Assembly: GCA_002789955.1 (NCBI GenBank)
Contig: PFUG01000658.1
Location: 1,403-36,211 of the forward strand
Source of the DNA: Deltaproteobacteria bacterium CG_4_9_14_3_um_filter_63_12
GTDB lineage: Bacteria > Myxococcota_A > Bradymonadia > UBA4248 > UM-FILTER-63-12
Reading direction: 5' to 3'
DNA: 34,809 bases
Positions 23,601 to 33,754 of this stretch are shown here, one piece after another. The translations under genes and the position numbers were made by a program. The first letter of the stretch is position 1; every line of letters starts with the position of its first letter. A model generated the notes under the pieces. The model was not told the DNA's origin, searched no databases, and saw only the letters and a program-made list of their open reading frames with translations.

Positions 23601-23648
23601 GAGGATGCCTTGGCCCCCAACTCCTGCGAGGATCAGATTCTGTTCCAT
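20637..23648 (-). CDS. IorB fused to both halves of an ADP-forming acyl-CoA synthetase
   Basis: The 1003-residue protein has three parts. Residues 1-about 200: indolepyruvate ferredoxin oxidoreductase beta subunit (MEQNLILAGVGGQGILTIAQ, HGMSQRGGGVQSHLR). About 230-490: ATP-grasp_5, the beta part of ADP-forming acetyl-CoA synthetase (VSPDVVHKSDANGIVF with its His; metal site ELEVNPF). About 510-990: the alpha part, with a CoA-binding Rossmann fold (SIGVLGASATAMNFGRIILN), LGPNSLGVI, and the phospho-His loop SAAAGHTAAVAGD. IorAB turns aryl pyruvates into aryl-acetyl-CoA, CO2 and reduced acceptor; the ACD part would cleave that thioester and make ATP from ADP and phosphate. The order beta-then-alpha differs from the usual fused alpha-beta form. 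The frame is uninterrupted, so the fusion is real. It lies 131 bp after iorA in one operon. Confidence 0.9.
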   Translation of the reverse strand: MEQNLILAGVGGQGILTIAQAISKAALRRGLHIKQAEVHGMSQRGGGVQSHLRIASHEIFSDLIQVGHVDLIIAVEPLESLRYVHYLAEQGALVSSLNAFVNIGNYPPIETVLDRVSAHRRHILIDGELIARAAGSGRASNMAVLGAASLHLALDPQDLEDAVSALFEDKGENVVEVNQRAFRFGRNAAMAYLDGLERGATSRTVRHWLETLPTEHLAEPERPDMPVIDVVHMQDKLSGAEVHAVERALRNVYEEGRTQLFEHEVYTIVQLIGAISPPHHIFLSMDELISEDALAQFPGERVVVKLVSPDVVHKSDANGIVFVRKDYDSVREEIDRLIERHRETADVRGVLVVEFVERTQPGFGNELFLGIRATREFGPVIAAGLGGIDTEYLARKMLPGIAVAKALATDTTAEEFLELFKKTAAYDILSGRARGRRREVSDGELLRCFRAFILLAQRFCVARGEGGPDVAELEVNPFAFRQQRMIPLDGRGTLFPVALGTPARPVAAVEALLEPRSIGVLGASATAMNFGRIILNNVLDSGFPRERLYAVKAGQETLDGARCIATLSEAPEPLDLLVIAAAAKQLPALVREAWAADVGAVILISGGVGETEGSEDIKEEVRAAIAEGRREGRRTVFLGPNSLGVISRPGHYDTFFIPSGKLDKRWAKPARRAALLSQSGAFIVSRLSNLETLDPAFAVSIGNQLDLTPSDVMMAIGRRDDIDVIGLYAEGFNDLDGLVSIQTIRTLSEAGKDIVFYKAGRTEQGRSAAAGHTAAVAGDYDVCQSAAGQAGAIVTDTFKEFEQLMELCTALHCKDVAGVHVGAISNAGFETVGMADAIRGHRYKVDMVELSGVPTARLAQLLTQQGLGALVNPRNPLDLTPMANEDAYEGAIRVMLDSPEIHALVVGVVPLTAALETTPDEIGETGSLVERLPRLFHQSKKPIIVVVDSGSLYDPLARAIRSRGVPVFRSADQAIRSLGRYLCHRVYDVERFEGSESLGAPRG

Positions 23649-23779
23649 GGTGCCTGTCTCGGGTTTCGTCGGTTTTCACTCAACTTTCAAAGGTAACTGG
23701 CTTCGCTCAGCGGCCGACCACGTCGATTTCGATGCCCGGCGGTCAACGGCCAGCAGAAGAATTCGACGGCAGTTTTGGG

Positions 23780-25396
23780 TCAGGAGGCCGCTTGCAGCTT
23801 GGCCGCGAGCTTTTCTCTTCGCGCGCTGTGGATGCAGGCCCGTTGGGGGATCACGACGCTCAAACCTGGGTAGGCAATTTCGCGCCGGATGGCCTCGACG
23901 TTGTCCTTGTGCGCCTTGGCCACGGGGTTGAGGACGATGGTGTGCTCCGGGTCGACCCCAAGACCGCGCAGAACGTCGAGGAGCTGCTCTCCCGAGGTCA
24001 TGGTGAGCTGGCCGCCGGTCATGGCGACGGTGGCGTTGTCGAGGATGAGCACGGTCATGTTGGCGTTCTGTCGCGCGGCGGAGATGAGGCCGGTCATGCC
24101 GGAGTGCGCGAAGGTGCCGTCGCCGATGGTGCAGACAACCGGATGTTTGCCGGCCCTCGAGGCGCCGAGCGCCATGGAGATGGAGGCGCCCATGTCGAGG
24201 CAGGCGTGTACGGCCCGAAAGGGCGGCAACACGCCCAAGGTGTAGCAACCGATGTCGGAGAAGAGGACGGGGTCTTCGTAGATGGAGGTCGCTTCGACCA
24301 AGGCGCGGAAGCTGTCGGAGTGGGGGCAGCCGCGGCAGAGCTGCGGCGGACGCGCAGCGAGGTCGGTCAGTGGCAGGCCGGACTGGGTGCGAGGTCGGCC
24401 TAGGGCCTGGGCGAGCGCGTCTGGACTGAGCTCACCGGTGGAAGGCAAATCGCCGGTCAGCTTGCCTCGGATGGCCTTGCCTGGGATGCCGAGGAGGCCT
24501 TGCAGGCGGCGTTCGATGAAGGGGTAGCCCTCTTCGACGACCAAGATCTCATCGCAATGATTGACGAGCTCGCGGATCAGGGTGACGGGCAGCGGATAGA
24601 GGCCGACGTGCAGCAGGGAGACGTCTGCGTTGCCGTTGAGGGCCTCGCGCACGTAGTTGTAGGCGAGACCAGCGCAGAGGACGCCGCGGCTGCTGCCGAG
24701 GGTGAGCTTGTTGAAGGAGGAGCGCTGCGAGCGCTCGACGAGCTCGGGCTGGAGGTCGACCAGCTGTTGGAACTTGCGACGCGCGTTGACCGGAACGAGG
24801 GTCCAGTCGTTGGGGTTGGGTCGGCGTACGTCGGCGGCGGAGCGGGTGATGAGCTCGCGCGTCTCGACGTTGGCACGGCTGTGGCACAGGCGAGTGACGA
24901 GGCGCATCATGACGGGGAGACCGATGGCCTCTGAGGTCTGGAAGGCCTCGCGAGTCATCTCGTAGGCTTCTTGCTGATTGGCGGGCTCGTACATGGGGAG
25001 CTTGGCGAAATCGCCATAGAAGCGGCTGTCTTGCTCGTTCTGCGAGGAGTGCATGCCCGGATCGTCGGCGATGACGACCACCATGCCAGCGTTCACGCCG
25101 GTCAGCGCGGAGTTCATGAAGGGGTCGGCGGCGACGTTGAGGCCGACGTGCTTCATGGAGACCAAGGCGCGCTTGCCCACATAAGACATGCCCAGCGCTT
25201 CCTCGTAGGCCGTCTTCTCGTTGGTGGACCAGATGGCAGAGATGCCCGGTCTTTCGGCCCTGTTTGCGGCCCTACTACGGATGTACTCGAAGATCTCGGT
25301 GGCGGGGGTTCCGGGATAGGAGAAGGCCCCGCCTATCCCCTCATCGATGGCACCCCGTGCCACAGCCTCATCTCCCAACAACAGTTCAGCGCTCAT
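23780..25396 (-). CDS. iorA: Indolepyruvate ferredoxin oxidoreductase alpha subunit (IorA), lacking the ferredoxin tail
   Basis: This TPP-dependent subunit decarboxylates aryl pyruvates. The N-terminal pyrimidine-binding domain reads LLLGDEAVARGAIDEGIGGA and SYPGTPATEIFEYI; the middle has the conserved LCRGCPHSDSF; the TPP pyrophosphate site is GDGTFAHSGMTGLISAARQN followed by LDNATVAMTGGQ. The product is 538 residues and ends IPQRACIHSARREKLAAKLQ just where canonical IorA (about 600-650) continues into two [4Fe-4S] CxxCxxC motifs. No such motif follows in any frame of the 131-bp gap. Electrons must therefore leave through another partner, or the 3' end has been lost. I chose the ATG at 25396 over 25408 because GGAG lies 6-7 nt before it. 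It is the first gene of the operon with the IorB-ACD fusion. Confidence 0.92.
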   Translation of the reverse strand: MSAELLLGDEAVARGAIDEGIGGAFSYPGTPATEIFEYIRSRAANRAERPGISAIWSTNEKTAYEEALGMSYVGKRALVSMKHVGLNVAADPFMNSALTGVNAGMVVVIADDPGMHSSQNEQDSRFYGDFAKLPMYEPANQQEAYEMTREAFQTSEAIGLPVMMRLVTRLCHSRANVETRELITRSAADVRRPNPNDWTLVPVNARRKFQQLVDLQPELVERSQRSSFNKLTLGSSRGVLCAGLAYNYVREALNGNADVSLLHVGLYPLPVTLIRELVNHCDEILVVEEGYPFIERRLQGLLGIPGKAIRGKLTGDLPSTGELSPDALAQALGRPRTQSGLPLTDLAARPPQLCRGCPHSDSFRALVEATSIYEDPVLFSDIGCYTLGVLPPFRAVHACLDMGASISMALGASRAGKHPVVCTIGDGTFAHSGMTGLISAARQNANMTVLILDNATVAMTGGQLTMTSGEQLLDVLRGLGVDPEHTIVLNPVAKAHKDNVEAIRREIAYPGLSVVIPQRACIHSARREKLAAKLQAAS

Positions 25397-25581
25397 TTGC
25401 CACTCCATTGCATTTGTTTGCCACTCCCGCGGGCCTTGGGCCAGCGGGGTTGAGCACAGCGCGAGACCTCTATTTCGGCACTCGAATCGGTGGTCTCTGA
25501 GCTCGGCATCTCGTCCGTCAGGGGCGCCAGACTGCGAACTCAGACGAGATGGGGGTGTTGGACACCCGGCGAGGAATCCTT

Positions 25582-25738
25582 AGGAGTCGTCCGGGAACAA
25601 GATGCGCATTTGGGCGAAGTCAGAGGTGGGAGGGCAGGAGGTCGATGCAGGCGATGCCCAGCATCGTCGAAGCAGACCGACGCTGCCATCACGCCTCCGG
25701 CGATGCTCAAATGGGCAGGTTGTTTCCTGACGACTCCT
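25582..25738. mobile_element. MITE-like palindromic element, 157 bp
   Basis: The left end AGGAGTCGTCCGGGAACAAG and the inverted right end AGGAGTCGTCAGGAAACAAC differ at only a few bases; the pairing continues about 15 bp further (ATGCGCATTTGGGC against CTGCCCATTTGAGC). The roughly 85-bp centre has its own small inverted repeat (GGCGATGC/GCATCGTC). No protein is encoded; the short ORFs across it are shadows. It fills the middle of the 25397-25928 gap between divergent genes, where I see no other gene. Confidence 0.6.
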
Positions 25739-25928
25739 TCGGTTCGGCAGGACGCTGGCGACTCGACGGTTCGGGCTGTAGGCCCTGATGTTCGTGGACA
25801 CTCACGCTGTGGTGTCAGCGCCTTAATAGGTTCGGGCTCCGTTCTCGTCAACAGACCAATGAATACTCATTCAATCGTGGGGGTTTGCGCTCCGCGAGTC
25901 GTTTGTAGGTTGTCGTAGAAATGCGGGT

Positions 25929-28094
<2,166 letters not shown>

Positions 28095-28100
28095 GCTAGC

Positions 28101-28220
28101 GCCCGTCCGGAAATGCCCCATCTGCGGCATCGCCTTCCTTCCTCGCTCCTCGGCGTACCGGTCATGCGCCTGCGTCGCTCGGTCGTCGGCTCCTTGCACC
28201 TTGGGCATTTCCGAACGGGC
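28101..28220. repeat. Inverted-repeat-bounded 120-bp element
   Basis: The left arm GCCCGTCCGGAAATGCCCCA and the inverted right arm GCCCGTTCGGAAATGCCCAA match at 18 of 20 bases. The 80-bp interior is C/T-rich. It fills almost the whole gap between the convergent kinase and TerB-like genes, so it may serve as a two-way terminator, but its size and arms look like a small non-coding mobile repeat. Confidence 0.55.
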
Positions 28221-28262
28221 ACTCACAAGATGTCCTTCGGGAAGAGTTCGGAGTCCACGCGG

Positions 28263-28643
28263 CTATTCGACGACCGGGCTCTCTGCCGCTTCGAGCCGCT
28301 GCCGTGCCTCATGGATCAACGTCAGAACGATGTCCTTCGAGATCCCAGACTTCTGGGCCACGACGAAGATCACCTTCTTCTCGTCCAGCGCGACATCGCC
28401 GTCGATCATGGCCAGCTCGATCATGTCCTCGAGGCACAGGATCCGCGTCGAATAGCGGCTCAGAGGTCTCAGCTCTATGTCTGAGCCACGGTTCTCGAGG
28501 AGCTCGACCAACAGCTCGGGAGGGGCTCCGATGTTCGCGCAGACCTGCGCCAGGAACGCGTTCTCGGACATCAACACCACAGCGTCAGCGGTGGCGATGG
28601 CGATCAGATTCCCGAGGTATTGCCTCTGGTCTGCTGCGTTCAT
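28263..28643 (-). CDS. TerB-like (tellurite-resistance fold) protein
   Basis: The product is 126 residues, all alpha-helical in character and soluble. The block MNAADQRQYLGNLIAIATAD, then VLMSENAFLAQVCANIGAPP, and the second half LEDMIELAMIDGDVALDEKK follow the TerB/DnaJ-associated helical repeat, whose acidic pair (MIDGDVALDE) is a likely metal site as in TerB ('ADGxVxxxE'). I took the ATG at 28643 because AAGGAG lies just upstream and the TerB region begins there; the ORF's 28706 start adds 21 residues without a ribosome site. The role is unknown; TerB-like proteins often accompany membrane stress or phage defence, but no ter genes are nearby. Confidence 0.65.
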   Translation of the reverse strand: MNAADQRQYLGNLIAIATADAVVLMSENAFLAQVCANIGAPPELLVELLENRGSDIELRPLSRYSTRILCLEDMIELAMIDGDVALDEKKVIFVVAQKSGISKDIVLTLIHEARQRLEAAESPVVE

Positions 28644-28758
28644 GGTCTCCTTCTGCTTGATGAGCACTGGCCAGAAGTCCAGCTGCGTGTCGGTGTGATG
28701 TGGCATAGGTCTGAAGGTGCTCCGCGTCGCCTGAACTTGTCAATCACCAAACCGCCAG

Positions 28759-28778
28759 GGGCGCAGCGTGCTGCGCCC
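28759..28778. repeat. GGGCGCAGC palindrome, second copy
   Basis: GGGCGCAGC-GT-GCTGCGCCC has the same 9-bp arms as the palindrome at 5400-5419. It lies just downstream of the glnS stop (minus strand) and may act as a hairpin end for it. Confidence 0.5.
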
Positions 28779-28805
28779 AGGCGCTGCACGCTGCGCACAC
28801 AGCAA

Positions 28806-31160
28806 TCACTGAAGGTTCTTGGTCAACTCTTTTCGGACGTCGTTGGAGTCGGCGGCGCCCTTGGTCATCCGCATCACCTGTCCGAGCAAGAAACCAAAGA
28901 GCTTCTGCTCCCCAGCGCGATAGCGAGTCACAGCCTCTGCGTTGGCCTCCATCACGCTACGGATGGCTTCGTCCAACACGTTGCCACCGACCTTTCCGAG
29001 CCCTCTGACTTCTGCGATGCGCTGCGGATCTCCGCCTTCGGCCAGCAGCGTCTCGAAGACCTCTTTCGCCGCAGTCAGCGTGATGGTCTCGGCGTCCGCG
29101 AGTGCCACGAGCTTCCCGAACTCGACGGGACCAAACGGCAATCGGTCGAGCGAGCGAGTCTTCAGCTCCCGGAAGAGCTCGTTGACCATCCACTTCGAGA
29201 CCGACTCGGGTGCTGGGTGAACCTTCAACGTGGCCTCGAAGAACTCGGTCAGCGCAGAGTCGCCCGTGAGCAGCTCGACGATGTGGCTCGCCAACCCCAA
29301 CTCACTGGTGTAGCGCTCGTAACGCGCGTCCAGCTCTGGGTCTGCGATGCGGGCCAACTGGCGCTCGCTCATGCGGATCGTGGCGTCTCGCTCGGGGTCC
29401 TTCGCCCGGTTGAACATCGGCTTGGGCACTTCGACCTCCAACGGGGCCTCCTCGCCCAGGACGAACTTCGCCCACGAGTCCTTGAGCGAGACCACGCGGT
29501 TGAAGACCAACCGACCTGCGGTGTGCTCGACGGGATCGCTGAAGAAGAAGCCCTGACGTTCGAACTGGTAGTGTTCTCCAGGCAGAGCGCTGCCAAGGCT
29601 CTCTTCGACCCGGGCCTCGCCCATCGTGATGAGAGACGCGGGGTTGAGGTCCTCCAAGTAGTCGTGCTCGACCCCGGGCCTCTCGACCTTGAAGAGGCGG
29701 TCGTAGAGCCGAACCTCGGCCGGGCAGGAGCGGGCCGCCGAAACCCAGTGCAACGTGCCCTTCACCTTGCGCCCGTCGGGAGCCGTCCCGCCGCGGGTCG
29801 CTGGGTCGTAGGTGCAGCGCAGCTCGACGATCTTGCCGCTCGCGTCCTTGAGCACCTCGTCGCAGGTCACGTAGTAGGCATAGCGCAACCGAACCTCGAC
29901 GCCGGGAGCCAGCCGATGCCACTTCTTGGGCGCCTCCTCCATGAAGTCCGCGCGCTCGATGTAGAGTTCCCGCGAGAAGGGCACCTCGCGGCTCCCTTCC
30001 TTGGGCACGTCGTGCGGCCAATAGCTGGCCTCGAGCAGCTCGATCGAATCCTCGGGGTAATTCGTGATGACAACCTTGAGCGGATCGAGCACAGCCATGA
30101 CTCTAGGCGCGCGATGATTGAGGTCGTCGCGCAGGCAGTACTCGAGCTTGCCGATGTCCACGGTGCTGTTGGCCTTGGCCACGCCGATGAGCTCGGCAAA
30201 GGCTCTGATGGCCTCGGGTGTCACCCCTCGGCGGCGCAGGCCTGCGAGGGTCGGCATGCGGGGATCATCCCAGCCGTCCACCAGCTTGTCGGTGACCATG
30301 CTCAGCAAATTGCGCTTGCTCATCACGGTGTAGCCGAGCGCCAGCCGCGCGAACTCGAGCTGTTGCGGATGACAAGGCGCTGAGACGTGGTCGAGCACCC
30401 AATCGTAGAGCTCGCGGTTGCTCTCGAACTCCAGCGTACAGAGCGAGTGCGTGATGCCCTCGAGGGCATCCTCGAGACAGTGCGCGAAGTCGTACATCGG
30501 GTAGATGCACCAAGTATCGCCGGTGCGGTGATGATGCGCGTGCTTGATGCGGTAGAGCAGCGGGTCACGCATCAGCATGTTGGGCGACGCCATGTCGATC
30601 TTGGCTCGCAGGACGTGGGAGCCCTCGGCAAATTCGCCCGCGCGCATGCGGCGGAACAGGTCGAGGTTCTCCTCGACCGAACGGGCCCGGTACGGGCTCT
30701 CGGTCCCCGGCTCGTAGATCGTGCCACGCCCTTCTTGGATCTCTTCGCGCGAGAGCGAACAGACGTAGGCCAGACCCCTCTCGATGAGCTCGACGGCGAA
30801 GCCGTACATGGCCTCGAAGTAGTCCGACGCAAAGTAGATCTTCTCGCCGGGATCGAAGCCGAGCCACTTCACGTCGGCGATGATGGAGTCGACGTATTCT
30901 TGGTCTTCTTTGGCCGGGTTCGTGTCGTCGAAACGCAGGTTGCAGTGGCCCTTGTAGTCGAGCGCCACGCCGAAGTTGAGGCAGATCGACTTGGCGTGCC
31001 CGATGTGCAGATACCCATTGGGCTCTGGCGGGAAGCGCGTCAGGACGCGGCCGTCGTGTTTGCCGTTGCGCAGGTCTTCGTCGATGATGGCGCGGATGAA
31101 GTTGCTTCGCCCACGCTCCTCGGGACGCTCTTCCGAACTCGGGTTATTCTCGATACTCAA
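28806..31160 (-). CDS. glnS: Glutaminyl-tRNA synthetase with YqeY-like C-terminal domain
   Basis: The class I synthetase charges tRNA-Gln directly. The first 555 or so residues are the catalytic core and anticodon-binding barrels: HIGH motif [19 protein letters not shown]-type loop [10 protein letters not shown], and [20 protein letters not shown]. The remaining roughly 210 residues ([20 protein letters not shown] to the end) are a YqeY/GatB-tail-like helical domain ([34 protein letters not shown]), as in Deinococcus GlnRS, where it helps hold the tRNA. Total 784 residues. The ORF extends upstream, but the TTG at 31160 has GGAGG exactly 5 nt before it and gives the natural N-terminus ([20 protein letters not shown]). 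The gene is divergent from the sulfatase-fold gene, with a promoter proposed at 31221-31250. Confidence 0.95.
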   Translation of the reverse strand: MSIENNPSSEERPEERGRSNFIRAIIDEDLRNGKHDGRVLTRFPPEPNGYLHIGHAKSICLNFGVALDYKGHCNLRFDDTNPAKEDQEYVDSIIADVKWLGFDPGEKIYFASDYFEAMYGFAVELIERGLAYVCSLSREEIQEGRGTIYEPGTESPYRARSVEENLDLFRRMRAGEFAEGSHVLRAKIDMASPNMLMRDPLLYRIKHAHHHRTGDTWCIYPMYDFAHCLEDALEGITHSLCTLEFESNRELYDWVLDHVSAPCHPQQLEFARLALGYTVMSKRNLLSMVTDKLVDGWDDPRMPTLAGLRRRGVTPEAIRAFAELIGVAKANSTVDIGKLEYCLRDDLNHRAPRVMAVLDPLKVVITNYPEDSIELLEASYWPHDVPKEGSREVPFSRELYIERADFMEEAPKKWHRLAPGVEVRLRYAYYVTCDEVLKDASGKIVELRCTYDPATRGGTAPDGRKVKGTLHWVSAARSCPAEVRLYDRLFKVERPGVEHDYLEDLNPASLITMGEARVEESLGSALPGEHYQFERQGFFFSDPVEHTAGRLVFNRVVSLKDSWAKFVLGEEAPLEVEVPKPMFNRAKDPERDATIRMSERQLARIADPELDARYERYTSELGLASHIVELLTGDSALTEFFEATLKVHPAPESVSKWMVNELFRELKTRSLDRLPFGPVEFGKLVALADAETITLTAAKEVFETLLAEGGDPQRIAEVRGLGKVGGNVLDEAIRSVMEANAEAVTRYRAGEQKLFGFLLGQVMRMTKGAADSNDVRKELTKNLQ

Positions 31161-31220
31161 CGCTTCCTCCAACCTACTGGCGCTTCGCACAACGATTTGG
31201 GTTCCATGCGACCGTTGAAG

Positions 31221-31250
31221 TCTATACTCCGAAAAGCTCCCGGCTTCCAA
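31221..31250 (-). promoter_or_regulatory. Likely sigma-70 promoter of glnS
   Basis: On the minus strand TTGGAA, 18 bp, then TATAGA. The -10 box ends about 60 bp before the TTG start, a sensible leader length. Confidence 0.4.
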
Positions 31251-31357
31251 GACCCCGCGACACCCCTGTGATGCGTGTAGAGACGTGAATTCCAATCCAC
31301 CAACGCCAGCACAGCGCCTGCGTGCCATGCCTCGTGAACTCTCAGGAACGCTGTTCG

Positions 31358-33370
31358 ATGAGTGACCTCTCGCAGCCAGCAGCGCGCGACTTCCTGCCGC
31401 GCTTCTTCGCAACGCTGGTGGCCCTGACCTTCGTGGCTCACCTCGTCGCGCTGCAAGTGCGCGAGTCCATCTTTGGCGGCGGCTGGCTGAAGAACTTGGT
31501 CTACGTCGCCTGGGACGAGCGCCTCGGGCTCGCCTTCGCCCTCCTGCTCTTCACGGTGGCGAGCGTCGGACTCTGGCTGCTGGCGTGGCTCAAGCTGTTG
31601 ACGCTTCTCGGAATGCCGAGGCGGCGGGCTCTTAGCCTCGCCGCCGGAGCCTGGGTGGCGCTGCTGGCGCTCGACTTGGCCGTCCGACAGCAGCTCGCCA
31701 GCATCTTCGGCGACGCCTTCGATCTCTTTGAGTTCAGCCGCGGCGTCGGCGGCGTGCTGGCCATGTTCCGCAACCTCTGGACCTGGTACCACCGCGAAAT
31801 CCTGCTCGGCGGCGGCGCGCTCATCGCCCTCTTCGTCGCCGCCGTCCTCCTCTCGAGCGCCTTGCGCTCAGAGCGCCACACCTGGTGGGGCGTCGACCGC
31901 CTGAGCGCCCGCAGCGTGCAAGTGACCACGGCCCTCGGCTGTCTCGCCGTCCTCGCCTTCCTCACGGTCTTGTCGCAGATTTGGCCCGAGACTCGGGTCT
32001 TGCTCACCGGCGACACCCTGGTGGGGCTCCCCTTTGGCGCGCTGGTCTCGGCCACGACGGACTTCGACGGCGACGGCTACAGCCAATTCGAGAGCCCCCC
32101 GGACACCGCACCGTGGGACCCCGACCAGCACCCCCACGCCCTCGACACGCCCAAGGACGGCATCGATCAGGATTTGCTCCTCGGCGACCTCGATCTGGAC
32201 GGCCTACCCGACGAGGTGCTCCTCGAGCTGCGCGCCCGCACTCACTACGACCAAGCCCAATTCTCCAGACGCCTCAACGTCGTCCTCGTGATTCTCGAGA
32301 GTGTCCGCTACGACTCGCTGCGCGCCGAGGTCCGGGGCGTCCCCGTGATGCCCAACCTGCAGAGCCTCGTCGCACAGGGCGCGCTGGCTCCGGACGGATT
32401 TCAGGCGACCGCGGGCTTCACCACGCCGAGCCTCAGCCAGCTCTTCTGGGGCAACACCTTCAATCCGGGCAGCAGCCTCCTCGACGACTTCCGCGACAAC
32501 GGCCGCAAGCTCGGCGTCGTCAGCGGCTATAACCTCGAGGAGGAGGGGTTCGAGCGCAACATCGGCCTAGACAAAGTCGACTTCCTCTTCGATTCCCGCG
32601 CCGACACCGAGCTGGACGCGCGCATCGACACGACGCCGGCGCGCCGGCTGGTGCCCCAAATCGACGCTTTCCTGACCCAACAGGCCAAGAACAAGGCGCC
32701 GTTCTTCCTCTTCGTGCACTTCGCCGACTCGCATTTCCCCTATCTGCAAGACAACGAGCGGGTGCTCGGAGAGTCGAGCCTGAGCCGCGGGGAGATGACT
32801 GCGGCGCGGCGCAACGAGCTCTTGGAGGTCTACTACAACCAGGTCCACCACCTCGACCGGGGCTGCGGCGCGCTGATGGAGTCCTTGCAGCGCAACGGTT
32901 TGCGGGACAACACCGTGGTCTTCTTCATGAGCGACCACGGCGAGTCGCTCTTCGACGACGGCATCCTGCTCGGGCACGGCACGGCGCTGACCGAGGTCAT
33001 GACTCACGGCGTGATGGTGGTCGCCGGGGCGACTCAAAATGTGCCCGAGGTCTTCTCACACCTCGACGTGCGGGCGCTCGTGCGCTCGATGCTGACCAAG
33101 CCGCCTGTTGTCCGGCCAAAGGTCGTCCGCAGCCCCGCGCAGCACGTGCTGCACTACCTCGGTTCGCCCACGAGCCCCTCCAAGATCGGCCTCACGCGGG
33201 CCGGCGAGCAAGTGGATTACGACTTCGAAACAGCTCGGACGCGGCTGGACGCGGGGGCTTGGGAGCCCTTCGACCCGACGTCCACCAAGCAGGAAGCCGT
33301 CAAACAGCTGCTCCTGGAGTGGGAAGCCATGCAGTGGCTCAACCGCGACAACGCCGGTTGGCAGTACTGA
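31358..33370 (+). CDS. Membrane sulfatase-fold enzyme (LtaS/phosphoethanolamine-transferase-like) with Ca-type loops
   Basis: The protein is 670 residues with five N-terminal membrane helices (for example [19 protein letters not shown] and [20 protein letters not shown]). A loop region follows, [20 protein letters not shown], then [20 protein letters not shown], rich in DxDxDG motifs typical of calcium-binding repeats. The rest is a sulfatase/alkaline-phosphatase-fold domain: [19 protein letters not shown] (metal-binding Glu/Asp), the nucleophile region [17 protein letters not shown] with Thr, HFADSHFPY, and [20 protein letters not shown]. There is a Thr rather than a Cys/Ser-x-Pro-x-Arg sulfatase motif, so it is more likely a phospho-group transferase or phosphodiesterase of the LtaS/EptA type acting on envelope lipid in the periplasm. 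I chose the ATG at 31358 over the ORF's GTG at 31322: AGGA lies upstream, and the first helix follows closely. Confidence 0.82.
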   Translation: MSDLSQPAARDFLPRFFATLVALTFVAHLVALQVRESIFGGGWLKNLVYVAWDERLGLAFALLLFTVASVGLWLLAWLKLLTLLGMPRRRALSLAAGAWVALLALDLAVRQQLASIFGDAFDLFEFSRGVGGVLAMFRNLWTWYHREILLGGGALIALFVAAVLLSSALRSERHTWWGVDRLSARSVQVTTALGCLAVLAFLTVLSQIWPETRVLLTGDTLVGLPFGALVSATTDFDGDGYSQFESPPDTAPWDPDQHPHALDTPKDGIDQDLLLGDLDLDGLPDEVLLELRARTHYDQAQFSRRLNVVLVILESVRYDSLRAEVRGVPVMPNLQSLVAQGALAPDGFQATAGFTTPSLSQLFWGNTFNPGSSLLDDFRDNGRKLGVVSGYNLEEEGFERNIGLDKVDFLFDSRADTELDARIDTTPARRLVPQIDAFLTQQAKNKAPFFLFVHFADSHFPYLQDNERVLGESSLSRGEMTAARRNELLEVYYNQVHHLDRGCGALMESLQRNGLRDNTVVFFMSDHGESLFDDGILLGHGTALTEVMTHGVMVVAGATQNVPEVFSHLDVRALVRSMLTKPPVVRPKVVRSPAQHVLHYLGSPTSPSKIGLTRAGEQVDYDFETARTRLDAGAWEPFDPTSTKQEAVKQLLLEWEAMQWLNRDNAGWQY

Positions 33371-33412
33371 CGGCGGCCTGTTCACAATCGAGCGTGGGTG
33401 CAGGGAAGAAGC

Positions 33413-33452
33413 AGGGCTCTGCCCTGACCCGCCGGGGGACTTTGTCCCCCGG
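33413..33452. terminator. Double hairpin after the sulfatase-fold gene
   Basis: AGGGC-TCT-GCCCT and the perfect 9-bp stem CCGGGGGAC-TTT-GTCCCCCGG lie about 40-80 bp after the stop, followed by a T-rich stretch (TTGCTTTCTTGTTTT). It is a likely terminator; the paired form also looks like a REP-type repeat. Confidence 0.55.
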
Positions 33453-33507
33453 ACCCCCAATTGCTTTCTTGTTTTCAGTGAAGGTACGAAAGACGGGCCA
33501 TCCCCAT

Positions 33508-33546
33508 CGGACACTGTCCGGTTTCGAGTGTCCGCCAGCGGACACT
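33508..33546. promoter_or_regulatory. Tandem palindromes, probable activator sites
   Basis: CGGAC-ACT-GTCCG (33508-33520) and AGTGTCCG-CCAG-CGGACACT (33527-33546) share the half-site GTCCG/CGGAC. They lie about 70-110 bp upstream of the sigma-54-type promoter, the usual place for an enhancer-binding activator dimer pair. Confidence 0.5.
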
Positions 33547-33613
33547 TTCCCGTGTCAGCCCGCAGCCGAGTTCGCAAACCCTTTGACAGCATCGGGATGA
33601 GGCCTGCGCGCCC

Positions 33614-33630
33614 ACGGCCCGGTCGTTGCA
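33614..33630 (+). promoter_or_regulatory. Candidate sigma-54 promoter
   Basis: CACGGCCCGGTCGTTGCA has GG and GC with exactly 10 bp between, ending in TTGCA, as in the -24/-12 consensus TGGCACG-N4-TTGCA. It is about 125 bp before the start of the barrel-like protein gene. The -24 side is imperfect. Confidence 0.45.
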
Positions 33631-33754
33631 ACTCTCTCTGCTGGGTCCGGCGCGGCGATGTTCAGCTGGACGGCGAATCGCCTGCATGGACCTCCGCTCA
33701 CGCTTCCTCTCCCCTTTCGTCTTCGAAGGGGGGAGAGACAGGAGGTCGAAGGTC

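Noticed and set aside
23676-23779. Possible leftover of an IorA ferredoxin domain (PGIEIDVVGR in another frame)
   Set aside because: Too short, no CxxC pattern, and broken by stops.
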